Origin: Linnemannia hyalina
Taxonomy: Eukaryota > Mortierellomycota > Mortierellomycetes > Mortierellales > Mortierellaceae
Assembly: GCA_019671135.1 (NCBI GenBank)
Contig: JAHRHY010000006.1
Location: forward strand, 62,001 to 126,000
Direction: 5' to 3'
Length of the DNA stretch: 64,000 bases
The position numbers and the translations under genes were made by a program. Shown here piece by piece: positions 45,660-56,025 of the stretch (position 1 is the stretch's first letter; every line of letters begins with the position of its first letter). The notes beneath the pieces were generated by a model, which saw nothing but the letters and a program-made list of their open reading frames with translations, searched no databases and was not told the origin of the DNA.

Positions 45660-46714
45660 TCGTATCTTTATTCAGAACCTTTGTCTCGCCATCGAAATAT
45701 GTCCGAGTAATGTAATGAGAGTCCAAGAGAACATATGTGAATGTGTTGCCGGAGCGGATTGGGTAGGTGTAAGAGAATGAACGATGGCGATGGAAGATTC
45801 AAAGTGAAATGCAAGACAAGATGAATACGAATTATCATTCCCCTTGATCAGCATGGACGATTTCCTTTGGTACCTCTTCTTATTTCTTTCATATCCTTAT
45901 TCATTCCCACATGGTCAGCTATGGCATTGCTCTTGTTTGTTTGATGGTCGTAATGGAGAGGTGGGTTGAGTCGGTCGACAGAATGAGGAGGTTAGATATG
46001 TTACTCCGCCCCCCTTTCCATTGTCTTCCTTTTCTCAGGGTCTTGTGGGTTGGCTTCCGGTCGAGCGAGATTCAACCGAATCCAGGCAGACACAACAAAA
46101 CAGGCAAAGTTAACAAGAAAACACGGTGGCGACGGAAGGAAAGGACTCAATGCATGCGTTCTCATGCAGCAAGCATCCATTCGCATGATGGTTTCATTTT
46201 GCCAGAGGGTGCGTGCACTCTTTCAACCGACCAGAGATGGCCTTTCCCACGCTAACCCTTTCAAGCCTCCTTCCTTTTTTCCTTTCCTGGATTCGCATGA
46301 AACTCGCTCGATCGGAAGCCAACTCACAAGACCTTGAGAGACGGAAGACAATGGAAAAGGGGGCGGAGTAACATATCTAACCTCCTCATTCTGTCGACCG
46401 ACTCAACCCACCTCTCCATTACGACCATCAAACAAACAAGAGCAATGCCATAGCTGACCATGTGGGAATGAATAAGGATATGAAAGAAATAAGAAGAGGT
46501 ACCAAAGGAAATCGTCCATGCTGATCAAGGGGAATGATAATTCGTATTCATCTTGTCTTGCATTTCACTTTGAATCTTCCATCGCCATCGTTCATTCTCT
46601 TACACCTACCCAATCCGCTCCGGCAACACATTCACATATGTTCTCTTGGACTCTCATTACATTACTCGGACATATTTCGATGGCGAAAAACAAAGGTTCT
46701 GAATAAAGATACGA
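45660..46714. repeat. Large inverted repeat (fold-back structure)
   Basis: Left arm about 45660-46086 and right arm about 46286-46714 are reverse complements over roughly 428 bp. They are near-identical in the outer ~370 bp and more diverged toward the centre. The outer ends read TCGTATCTTTATTCAGAACC and its complement. The 199-bp centre holds AAAGTTAACAAG, CGGTGGCGACGGA and GCATCCATT. The same words recur in the same order just outside the right arm (46730-46795), giving an A-B-A'-B' arrangement. TTCAGT occurs close to both outer ends but not flush with the left arm, so a target duplication is doubtful. The two arms encode the same chance 60-codon frame. No transposase is present. Confidence 0.88.
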
Positions 46715-47035
46715 TTCAGTCGAGTCCAGGCAAAGTTAACAAACAAAAGCAGCCAAAGTTAACAAGCGAAACCGGTGGCGACGGAGCATCCATTTGCACG
46801 ATGATTCACGCCAACCTTTGTTAGCCTCTTCCCTTTTTTCCTTTTCCTTCTATTTCCTTCTTTTCCTTTGGATAAAGAAGAGAGAGAGAGAGAGAGGCAT
46901 ATGAGGTCATCGATGGCTTGGCAGAGAACAGAGAATGAAGGACTGAGCGGGTATATAATGCTTCCCTCTGTCTCTTTCTTCCTTTTCTTTCTTTCCTTTC
47001 TTCTCTCCCTACCCCTTCCACCTCTCTCCCCTCCA

Positions 47036-47165
47036 CACCCATCGACACGCAACAACACCCACCCATCGACATGCGACAACACCCACCCATCCCCTCCCCT
47101 TCTCAACACAATCGACAGCCCACCATCGACAGCCCACCATCGACAGCCCATCATCGACAACCAAC
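47036..47165. repeat. ACCCATCGACA / CCCACCATCGACAG minisatellites
   Basis: Two 27-bp units (ACCCACCCATCGACA type) are followed by about four 14-bp units (CCCACCATCGACAG) ending near 47165. Confidence 0.8.
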
Positions 47166-47193
47166 AACAACCGACGACGACCAACACCAGAAA

Positions 47194-47337
47194 GACAGGA
47201 CAAACAGGACAAACAGGACAAACAGGGCAACACGACAAACTGGACAAACTGGAAAAACACGACAAACACGACAAACACGACAAGGACGACAAAGACGACA
47301 AACACGACAACACGACAACACGACAAACTCGACAAAC
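47194..47337. repeat. ACGACAAAC-type 9-bp minisatellite
   Basis: About sixteen imperfect units drift from CAGGACAAA through ACTGGACAA to ACGACAAAC along the array. Confidence 0.85.
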
Positions 47338-47350
47338 AAAAAAAATATTG

Positions 47351-47388
47351 GCCCCACGCAAAAGACCATGTGTGCTCTTGCGTGGGGC
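47351..47388. other. Perfect-class hairpin, 14-bp arms
   Basis: GCCCCACGCAAAAG and CTCTTGCGTGGGGC pair with one mismatch around a 10-nt loop. The hairpin directly follows the 9-bp minisatellite. It could form in DNA or RNA; no function is evident. Confidence 0.7.
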
Positions 47389-47956
47389 TGCGAGAAAAAT
47401 GAGGACCCAACCTCCTGTCGGTGCTCCTCGCCTCAAACTTGGCGAAGAAGGACACTTCCGGCTCTATATGACCAAAGTAGAGTTCTAAGTCGTTTTGTTT
47501 TTCTAGTCCTCTCAAGCCCACTCCGTTTGGAGACGTTTTCGAGGAACTGTTTTTGTTTGGGACACTAAATTGAACCCGCGACCTCCTCGTGGTGTGCCCT
47601 GGACGATGCCTCTCTCTCTCTCTTCTAGGAGAGGGGAGAGGGGCATTGACTAACGGCGGGTCTACTAGTTTAGATATTAGCATAGTACGAACAATAAAGA
47701 CAGGTATAAAGCGCAGGCAGATGAAATGACAATGGCGGCAAGCAGAAGAGTGGCATCATGGAGAGGACATGGGTCCAACACAGTATCTGTGGTCTTTTTT
47801 ATGTACTGTGCTTCTTTCAGAGTATCAATGGGACAGGCGAGGCCTTTGACAGCAGGAGATGAAAGAAAATTATGACCGGGCGAATAAATGCATGAACTGC
47901 GTTCATCGTTTGTTGTTGTACCATCTCATCTGTCTTCTAACTAGGGGGTTAAGGTG

Positions 47957-48072
47957 CAATGTTGGGCGAGGACGCAAATTAACATATTAACATCAGTGCA
48001 ATGGCGCCTGGTTGTGCTGGCATGGAGGATAGACTCTTTGTCTTTCTTTTGCTGAAGATGGGTATCAATGGG
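47957..48072. repeat. Segmental duplication, copy 2 (upstream block)
   Basis: This is the partner of 44229-44345, in the same orientation, followed at shorter distance by the copied TATA box at 48119. Confidence 0.7.
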
Positions 48073-48118
48073 CCGTGTAAAGAAATGCTTACTCCTTGGC
48101 CACCAACGCCTCTCGACC

Positions 48119-48127
48119 TATAAAAGG
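48119..48127 (+). promoter_or_regulatory. Copied TATA box, TATAAAAGG
   Basis: The core and flanks match the element at 44907. It lies 115 bp upstream of the degenerate duplicate start at 48234; a T24 run has been inserted or expanded between them. Confidence 0.55.
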
Positions 48128-48233
48128 TTCATCCAAAACAAAACAGCACGTTTTCTTTTTCCACTCCTTTCTTTTCTTCGTCATTTCTTCTTTTTTTTTT
48201 TTTTTTTTTTTTTTGAAAACAACACCATCGCCC

Positions 48234-48619
48234 ATGCCAGCATTGAACCCCCGCTTGTATGATCTTAACGTGGAGCGTTAAGACCTCTCCGTCAACATCC
48301 TCTTCAGTCCTACAGAATTCGTCCTCGAATGCTGTATGGTGAAAATATCAGATGCTGAGAAGGACAAGATCGACAACAACATTATAGACACCCCGCCGCA
48401 AAGTGTACGGGGGTAAGCGCTCTCGTCCTTCTTAGCATCCGACATCTTCACCATACAGCATTCTGGGACGAATTCTGTAGGACTGAAGAGGATGTTAACG
48501 GAGAGGTCGTAACGCTCCCCGTCAGGACCATTGAATATTACAAAGGGGGGCCTGAGTATATATAATATTTTAACATTTGGAGACGACCATTCGATATGGG
48601 GGCTAGCCAAAAATGACAT
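48234..48619 (+). pseudogene. Two damaged copies of the small gene, tail-to-tail
   Basis: The plus-strand copy begins at ATG 48234 (MPALNPRLYDLNVER) and meets TAA at 48279, where the intact gene has Tyr. It then continues DLSVNILFSP and AEKDKIDNNIID with a further shift before 48415. From about 48425 the same sequence returns on the minus strand (GERYDLSVNILFSPTEF, MVKMSDAKKDE), whose frame is undamaged over about 35 codons before losing homology. The two copies form an inverted repeat (arms about 48273-48365 and 48425-48516). Neither has the Pro/Ser/Thr tail. Confidence 0.75.
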
Positions 48620-49232
48620 TGCAAATGAAGCACTAATATGACCTCTTTTTGAGAGTTACACGGTGTAGATCATCAGTTTCGCTTCCTCCTCACTTTTTGA
48701 CTGGTCCGATAACTTTAATTTTTGAGTCTGGTGGGTGTTGTCCCGATCCAGGGTTTCATGCTTATTTCCCACGGGATAGCTACCAATGGCCGTCTAGGGA
48801 ACTTCTTTGGGTGCCAATGACCACTGATCGTCCTCTATGTCCTGGCTATAGCCCATTCTTCTTTGCCTTGTACTTGACTCTTGATTGCATAGGTATTTCT
48901 GGGACAAAACAAGGAATAATAGGGAGGTGCTCATCGTCACACGAAATGCACGGTGAAATTGGATGCATAACAACGACATACACCAACAAAAGACAGGATA
49001 GGGGGTGGGCATGGGAAGGAGAGGCCCAGGAAAGAGGCAGAAAAACAACACAAACAGTCGAGACTCACTCTTAGCCTATCCCCTTTTCTTTTCTCTCTTC
49101 CTTCCACCCTATTCCTTTCCATCCTCCATTCACACTTTTCTTCATTCTCATACGCCGACCGTCACATCTCTCCTCTCATTATACCCCTCTCACTCTCAAA
49201 TTCACTCATTCTGCATTCACATTCTCCCCAGG
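48620..49232. other. Upstream region of the FAD monooxygenase gene
   Basis: No gene is recognised. The last ~150 bases are a C/T-rich leader typical of this genome. A 141-codon plus-strand open frame (48649-49074) shows no familiar motif. Confidence 0.45.
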
Positions 49233-51338
49233 ATGACCAACACTGATCCCTTGGGCTACCTGGTGCCCGACAGGAGACTCATGCACAACAAACGTCCAAG
49301 GGTTATTATAGTCGGAGCAGGACTAGGAGGACTCACCTTGGCGATGCTCCTGGAAAAGACAGATATCCCCTACGAAGTCATCGAGCGTGCTCCCGTTTTC
49401 AAACCATTAGGTAAAAACACTGTATTTGGATCAGGAATGTTACTTCGTACCAACGACTTGTATCATTCACTAACACCTACCAGGACTTGCTTTTGCATGA
49501 TAGGCGCGGGAATTGCATTGAGTCCCTCGACAGCACCATTGTTCATGCAGTGTCAAATCTATGACGAGTTTGTCTCTCTGGCCAAGAGAGCAGAGACTAT
49601 CCAGATGGTCAACGAGGATCGGGAGACGGAGTACTGTATCAATACGACCAACATGGAGGAGCTGTAAGTGGTGTCTTCACAAGGGTTCATGCTTTTGAAC
49701 AACAAGGATTACAACAAAGCAGTAGAACCATGACAATTGCTCAAGGTTATTGATCTTTATGTTTATCATCGCTGTTTGTTCATCTGTTGTGGTTTCAAAA
49801 CTCCACGACCATGGCTGGTTAACAAAATAGATTCGGGGCAGGAGGGTACCTCATTTCCCGACCGATGCTCTACGATCTCCTTCTGCGACAAATCCCTCGG
49901 GAACGGATACAGCTCGGGAAAAAAGTTCTTTCAATGCATCAGGGCGGGAATGGCGTTCTTGTTCGTTGCTCAGACGGATCCGTCGTCAATGGGGATATCC
50001 TTATCGGAGCGGATGGCGCATACAGCGCAGTGCGGCAAGGACTCTTTAGTGATTTGAAGAAGAGGGGCAAGCTACCACCATCGGACGACACGCCATTACC
50101 CTTCAGCACTGTCTGTCTGGTGGGACAGACGGTTCCTCTGGACCCTGCCGAGTTCCCTCTCCTTGGCGAAGAAAGGTGCCAGTTTGTCAATTGCATCGGG
50201 CGAAAGAAGCGGTACTCTGTAAGTCGCATCTAGATAGCAATTGACTTTTGACTGAAATATCTTGACATGGGCTCTAACCAATTCTTGTACTTTTTGTTTT
50301 CAATTGGATAGTGGACGGTGCTGACAACGAAACAGTCGACAGTGCTTTGGAGAGTCATTCTCTACTTGGACAACAAGTCTAAGCGAGACAATGACCCTTT
50401 CAGAAACTCAGAATGGGGACCAGAGGTAGCAAAAGCCATGTGTGACCAAGTGCGAGAATTCCCTATTGTCAGTGGAGGCACAACACCACTTACCATGGGA
50501 CACTTGATCAACTGGACGCCCAAGGAGTTCATCTCCAAGGTCATGCTCGAGGAAAAGGTGTTTGAGACGTGGCATGATTGTAGAACGGTCCTTATCGGAG
50601 ATGGTGAGTGAGCATGGTGTTTTTTGAAAGATATTGGGTATACATTTCTGTGATCCACTGGAAGGGTACTCATAATGCACTTTCCTTGTTTATAACTTTC
50701 AATAGCATGCCACAAGGTAAAACAGACAATTAGCATGGACAGGATATATGACAGGCGTAAGGAGACGAAGTACTAATATATGGTCCTTTTATGCTACAAC
50801 AACAATAGTTCAATCCAGCAGGAGGACTAGGAGCAACAAATGCGATGCACGACGCCGTAGTCCTTGCCAACCTCATCAATGCCCTTCCGGACCACCCCAT
50901 TGCTTCAGAGATTGATAATGCATTCCAGGCGTACAAGGACGAGCGGATATCATGGGCAAAGGACGCCTACAACTCGAGCAAGTCGTTCAGGGACATGACT
51001 GCCACTGTAAGCTTTTTCCTCGGGAGAAACACTCGCAGGACGAGAGTGCAAACGAGAACCAATATGAACAATTAATTGATGCTAACTTTGATATTACGCG
51101 TATCATGCTGTGATAGTCGTATAAGGCGAAGATGATTCGACTGGGAGTGAGGATGATGCCAAGCTGGGCGGAGCGTAAATTGCTAACCCCGAGTGAAAAC
51201 AGGCCGCAATGCAACTTTTTACCGCTCGTCACCAACACTGGGTCGTCCCCACCTGCAGCTCAGCCCAGCTTGTGTGCCAAGAGACCACAGCCAGACGAAG
51301 ATTCCGAGGGTGTCCATGATTCCGCGGCTGCTATCTGA
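49233..51338 (+). CDS. FAD-dependent monooxygenase (group A flavoprotein)
   Basis: Seven exons give 482 residues: 49233-49410, 49504-49663, 49831-50218, 50312-50603, 50706-50716, 50809-51006 and 51117-51338. All introns are GT-AG (92-167 nt). The FAD-binding motif VIIVGAGLGGLTLAMLL is near residue 25. The middle motif LIGADGAYSAVRQGL and the third FAD motif, GDACHKFNPAGGLGATNA, are typical of the PF01494 class that hydroxylates or epoxidises organic substrates with NAD(P)H. The third motif is assembled from three exons, one of them only 11 nt long (50706-50716, encoding most of ACHK). Residues 80-95 (YDEFVSLAKR) and the C-terminal part are ordinary for fungal paralogues. The substrate is unknown and no biosynthetic cluster surrounds it. 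The first intron has no stop and a length divisible by three, so retention would keep the frame. Confidence 0.9.
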
Positions 51339-51818
51339 ATTCCTGGTTAGTGTTGCTTTTTTGCTTTCTGTGTCGTTATTCCCACGCTGGATCCGGGGAG
51401 CAAGTAGAAAATACCCATCGGCACTTTTTTTTGTGAGCAAACTGGGACGTCGTTGAAAGGGAAACTGTAATAAAAGATTAAACGATGACATGACACACAT
51501 GCGGTGCATGCGTGTGTTCCCCCTCCTTGCACTATAACTGAAATGTGTGAAGCCTATTTCTCGAACGTCTGGACTTTTGTATCTTTTCGCCGAGGACTTG
51601 TCCGATGGCTTATGGGTTTCCCTCTCTTGAAGTACCCATGTTGCTATTCTTGTTTATTTTGTTCTTGGTGCAAGCAACGTATCAAAAAGACGACTGACTT
51701 GTTTCTTCTTGACCTTCTCGCCCCCTTCTTCCCCTCCCTTTCTTTTTTTTTTTTCCTTCATCGACTTATCAACCCCCCATCACTCTCACCTCGAGCACTT
51801 CATATTCCCTCACTCTCC
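51339..51818. other. Intergenic, no gene recognised
   Basis: Spacer between the monooxygenase stop and the start of the LRR-family pseudogene; the last 100 bases are C/T-rich leader. Confidence 0.4.
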
Positions 51819-53950
51819 ATGTTCCCCAAAACACAAACCTGTCAGGCCAGCGATGGCACAGAGGCTGAAGTACCAACCATCCACTACCTCCCCACCTTGC
51901 AGTATATTATCTCCTGGACAAACATCACCAACGCCTTCCCCAACGCATACCTCGTCAAGCACGGCGACACAATCCTACCCTTCCTCTCTGACAAAGACAA
52001 GACACGAGAACTTCTGTAAGTCGTCCTTGTTTTGGTGCGCAATTGTTAAGTCGAAGATGTGTGACACACGTTCCTAGGAAAGCGATACTTACAATCGAAA
52101 CGCTCTTTGTCGTGTCTCTTTTGAATGTTAGGGTCGACCCGCGTACTAGGAGAACGCAGTGTTGGAGGTCATCCTTTCAGTTAATGGACAGGATTCCAGC
52201 TATTCCCTCGACTCTTCATTTTATCCCACTCGACAGTTCCGGTAAGTAGCAATGCTTTGTCTCTCATGATTATATTGTGTGTGTATGCGTGTGAACTTTC
52301 CCTCCCTTTATACTTCGCACTGCCATATACTTTTTTTTTTCTCTTACAATATAAAACTCACATCCTTCCTCTTGCCACCTTGCTCATTATTTTTCTTCCA
52401 GGAGGAAGGCTTGCCAAGTGAGTGACTACCGTCTGGCAAAGGCACTCAGCATCTCCGGCACTCTCTCTTACTACCCACCAATCAAGAGTAACACGCACAC
52501 ATACCAACTCCAAGACGCCTCCAACCCACGTCCCTTCATCGTCCTCTCGACAAGAGATGGCAGCACGAATGAACTTCTGGATCAGTTCCGACTCTACTAC
52601 CTCTGTGAGTGTGGCGAGCACAGTCGGCAACCCGCCAACAACAATCATGGCACAAGCAACGACAGGTCTCTTTCACACGACATACATCTTGTTGGGCATA
52701 AGGGGTACAAGATTGTCGACTTGCCGGCGTTTTTTTGGAAAAGTACGGTGTTTACATGTTGGCGTTGCTCCAGATGGTCAAGTTTGGCGTATCTGCAGGT
52801 GGGGTGGTTGTTCCACGGTTGTTGCAGTTCAGAGCGATTCAAGAAGGAGGGCATGAGGAGGAGGAGAGTTTTGAAGAGAGGGTTGATTTTGCCATCAGCC
52901 GCATGCACAAGGTGCAACAGGAACAGCAGCAGAGGCAGGATTTCGACTCTGCACGGGCCATGACCTTCTCGTTGACATCTGTAGCGCCAACAAATTCTTC
53001 TGACGATAGCCACAGGACAGACTTTGCTAGTTAGCTTCAGTGGGAGATGATTGATGAGTTGGGCTCATTCCTTGAGGACCACGATTATGACGGTGCCGAC
53101 AGCAACTCTTCAAGCACACCGGGAGACCTGTACAAGGCCACATCCGCGAAGGAGGGTCATGTCCGATGGATGTGTTCTATACACTACAACGAGTTGTACC
53201 CAGAAGTAACACGACGACCTGTCCTCGAGGCGATCCAGGACAACAACGGAAGCTTCAACGAGCGCAAGGGGACTGCCAAAGTCAGGATTGCGAACGCAGC
53301 CCGTGGGGCGGATTTCTGCTGGGCTCTTTTGTCCACACCGTTCCTACAACACATCTATATCTTTTTGAACTGGATTGCCACAGCCGCAGACCTCAAGGAG
53401 CTCGTTTTTGCTATTCTGCAATCCAATCTCCAACAAATCGAACTCAGTGTGCAAGCCGACAGTTCTGCAACATTGCAAGGGCAACCAACGCTTCACAATC
53501 GGACCCAGACAATACAGCAGAAACTGGTAACGCGAGGCTTCCTTCCAGTCCAGCTCAGGGACAGGGAGAGTCTTGCTGTCAGCGTCGGAAATGGCCCAAC
53601 ACCTCCAACACCACCATACTTTCGATGAGCCATGACCTCCTTAGGATGACTAAACAGCATACCTACAGACAGCCCAGGAGTACCAATATCGATACGAGAC
53701 AAGATGTCGTGGATACACCTCTACTGGTCTGAAAGGATCTGAACACGCCTTCTGCTTCCCGCTTCTTGAGCTGGTGCGTCAACCTCGAGACTCTGACTGT
53801 CACCACTCTTCAGTCGATGTATATTCCAGCTATGAAGACATATGATCAACTCAGGGGCCTGAAGGTCGAATATATCCCCAGTGAACAGCTGTCACTCCTC
53901 GTAATGGCCCTCACCAATAGTCCGCCCAGTATCGACACCTTCCACCGAGG
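51819..53950 (+). pseudogene. Mortierella-type large LRR protein gene, frameshifted
   Basis: ATG 51819 starts a sensible first exon (to 52015; HYLPTLQYIISWTNI, LSDKDKTRELL). A second exon (52132-52241) gives VDPRTRRTQCWRSSFQLMD. The third part needs a one-base shift near 52415 before DYRLAKALSISGTLSYY, LDQFRLYYLCECGEH and HLVGHKGYKIVDLPAFF. A further shift near 52737 restores KYGVYMLALLQMVKFG. TAG at 53032-53034 interrupts the same frame, which resumes IDELGSFLEDHD and the family signature EGHVRWMCSIHYNELY. Leucine-rich sequence continues with more shifts (LKELVFAILQSNLQQIEL; later VNLETLTVTTLQ near 53780). I recognise the block order from a large protein family of Mortierella relatives; its biochemical role is not known to me. 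Too many breaks exist for a full product. Confidence 0.72.
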
Positions 53951-53959
53951 ACTTGCAAA

Positions 53960-54310
53960 CGGCTCGATATGGAGACCTGTGGAATTGGCATTGGCATCCG
54001 TGCTTTCAGCAGGTCGAGCGAGACGGCGATTGCTCAACCTCTGCCCTCTCGGAAAGGCTCGGCAGACACTCTGGCCAAGTATTGTTCATTGCTAGAAGAG
54101 TTTCAACTGCGATCGATGTAGGGAGTGACGAGTCAACATCTTCGCCAGATCCCGTCAACCAGCCCATGGCTCGTCAAGTTTTATATCGAAGCAGTCTTTG
54201 CTCCAATCTAGGCCGAGGACTTTATCGACCTGGACCCCTTTACCGACTCTCTCCTACCTTGCGGGTGTTCCGCGCTAGAATCGGAGGGATCCCCAGATCA
54301 CGAGCTCCCA
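53960..54310 (+). pseudogene. F-box/LRR fragment fused behind the LRR pseudogene
   Basis: On the plus strand one frame reads LAKYCSLLEEFQLRSM, a TAG at 54118, GVTSQHLRQIPSTSPWLV, another TAG and AEDFIDLDPFTDSLLP. A shift then gives LRVFRARIGGIPRSR. This is the order seen in the minus-strand array 6-20 kb (HCSTLEE, LTSKHMQQILSSSPRL, DFIDADSSS, RAKILGIPRPD). The F-box and C-terminal block are missing. The junction with the preceding LRR family lies near 53950, so two unrelated pseudogenes have been joined. Confidence 0.65.
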
Positions 54311-54485
54311 TGTGTGGAGAACACTGATAAAGTTGCTCAGGAACAGAACTTGCCCCCGTCTAAATCGAATGGTCTGCCACCTTGTCCCTCCTTTTGGTTG
54401 GCATTCTTTGCTTCCTAACTCGCTCCCTTCCTTCCTCCCTTCTCCTCCCTTTACTCCTTTTCACACTCCCCTCTTACAGTCGCCC

Positions 54486-55973
54486 ATGCCTCACTTCACC
54501 GATCTCCCTCCTGAAGTCCTCGCTCTCATCGGAGACCTCATCGACACCGACACAACAAAAAAGCCTCTCGTCTCCGTCTCCCGATTCTGCCGCCAGCACT
54601 TTGGTCATCTCCGCTGGCGACATCTCAGGCTCGCCCATTACACCTCATGGCACTTCGTAAAGTACCTCAAGCCCCATGCCCATTCAGTTCGCTACTTGCA
54701 ATTTGAATGTGGCGTCCACAAGGGCTTCTACCAGGTCGACTTCCCAGGTCTCGTTACCTTCCAATACCACTCCTTGGAAAAAGACAAGAAGAACAAGGAC
54801 GTGATTGGGTCGCTGGAGGACTTTATCTCGCGCCATAGGACTATACGGGACCTCACCATCATTACACTGGAGACGGGAATGAGCCACCACTTTTGGGAGA
54901 CCGTGTCAACTTCGTTATTGAACCCGAGGCGACTCAAGTTGGACGGAGGGTTGTACGGGGGCGCTGTCAAAAACTTCATGTACGGGCCAGAATTTTGGCA
55001 CGCATGCAGTCGGTTCGAGGAGGTTATTTACAGGGGTTGGGATCAATCGGGCTCGCTGGATCTCGGTACTGTCGACTTTTCTCAACTCAAAAGCCTCGAC
55101 TATGCGACCGCGGCAACGCTTCTTCCAATCTATGCGGCAACGCCTGTTCCAACCGATGCGGCGAAAATCTGGAGGTGGATGGGAACCTGTTCAAGCCTGA
55201 CACGGCTCCGCTGGCGAACCAACATTTCGATCGAACAACTCGCGACTGTTACGGAGCGCCCGCTCTGGCCGCACTTGGAAGATTTCAGTCTGGATTATGT
55301 TCGGGGGTCAGAAGAGGATTTTGCTGCTGTCGTTCTCATCCACCTGCCGCCTTTGAAGCGCCTAACGATCTTGATGGGACCCATTGGACCGGTGTGCTTC
55401 GGTATTCTTCAGGAACGGCACCTCGACAGCTTGCAGACATTATCTCTGACCGGCACTGAAATGATCACAAGCAGGATGGCGTTGGACATTTTGATCCAAT
55501 TCCCACACTTGGTTGTGTTCGAGGCAGATCACATTGACTTGAGGGACTTTCGTTCGACTCCTCAGCCTTGGGTGTGCCAAGGGCTGAAGCGCCTTCGAGT
55601 GACCTTTGAAAGTGATCCCAGTGACCCTGGTGTAGACACCTTGTTGCTGGAACAGCTATCGAAACTGGTGCACCTGGAGGAGCCCTACGTCACGAATTGC
55701 CTGAGCCATTTTGGGTTCATTACTGGTTCAGAGACCACGACACCTTTACTTTCTTGGAAGCTGGATTCTGGACTTGGTCGACTTTCTACGTTGACGCGAC
55801 TCAGAGCCTTTATATGTAGAAGATCAGGACGGGATTTGGAGGTGGAGGATATTGAGTGGATGATGGATCATTGGCCGTCGCTCGAGACTCTATTGGGACA
55901 CTTTTCGTCGGATTCGACTGTTCAGGAGAGCCTTATAGCGTTAATTCGTCAGAGAGGGATTCACACCTCGTAA
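54486..55973 (+). CDS. F-box protein, plus-strand subfamily, intact
   Basis: This encodes 495 residues without introns. ATG 54486 begins directly with the F-box HFTDLPPEVLALIGDLI and CRQHFGHLRWRHLRL, as in its neighbour at 56228 and the gene at 12541. The remainder is a divergent leucine-rich region (CSRFEEVIYRGWDQS, LTRLRWRTNIS, IHLPPLKRLTIL) ending in VEDIEWMMDHWPSLETL. The two neighbouring genes share motif order throughout, so they are tandem duplicates. The predicted function is an SCF ubiquitin-ligase adaptor with unknown substrate. A run of 18 A follows about 50 bp after the stop. Confidence 0.85.
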   Translation: MPHFTDLPPEVLALIGDLIDTDTTKKPLVSVSRFCRQHFGHLRWRHLRLAHYTSWHFVKYLKPHAHSVRYLQFECGVHKGFYQVDFPGLVTFQYHSLEKDKKNKDVIGSLEDFISRHRTIRDLTIITLETGMSHHFWETVSTSLLNPRRLKLDGGLYGGAVKNFMYGPEFWHACSRFEEVIYRGWDQSGSLDLGTVDFSQLKSLDYATAATLLPIYAATPVPTDAAKIWRWMGTCSSLTRLRWRTNISIEQLATVTERPLWPHLEDFSLDYVRGSEEDFAAVVLIHLPPLKRLTILMGPIGPVCFGILQERHLDSLQTLSLTGTEMITSRMALDILIQFPHLVVFEADHIDLRDFRSTPQPWVCQGLKRLRVTFESDPSDPGVDTLLLEQLSKLVHLEEPYVTNCLSHFGFITGSETTTPLLSWKLDSGLGRLSTLTRLRAFICRRSGRDLEVEDIEWMMDHWPSLETLLGHFSSDSTVQESLIALIRQRGIHTS

Positions 55974-56025
55974 GCGACAACTGACAACTAGTTTTTTTTT
56001 GTGATTATAAATAAGCATGTTTTTC

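Larger units (their letters stand above)
46715..48233. other. Repeat-rich intergenic region
   Basis: From left to right it holds the B' block after the inverted repeat, a GA run (46877-46896), GGGTATATAATGC near 46951 that could be a TATA box, two minisatellites (47036-47165 and 47194-47337), a strong hairpin (47351-47388), the duplicated block 47957-48072 and a T24 run (48191-48214). A plus-strand open frame from ATG 47071 is driven by the repeats and is probably not a gene. Confidence 0.55.

Noticed and set aside
47071..47568. 165-codon plus-strand ORF after a TATA-like sequence
   Set aside because: Its middle is translated minisatellite and its ends show no family; openness follows from stop-free repeat units.
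47560..47620. tRNA- or SINE-like B box (minus strand GGGTTCAA)
   Set aside because: The T-arm cannot pair, no A box or anticodon arm fits, and no terminal repeat was found.
49233..54310. Secondary-metabolite cluster around the FAD monooxygenase
   Set aside because: Neighbours are F-box and LRR genes or relics; no synthase, terpene cyclase or transporter lies nearby.
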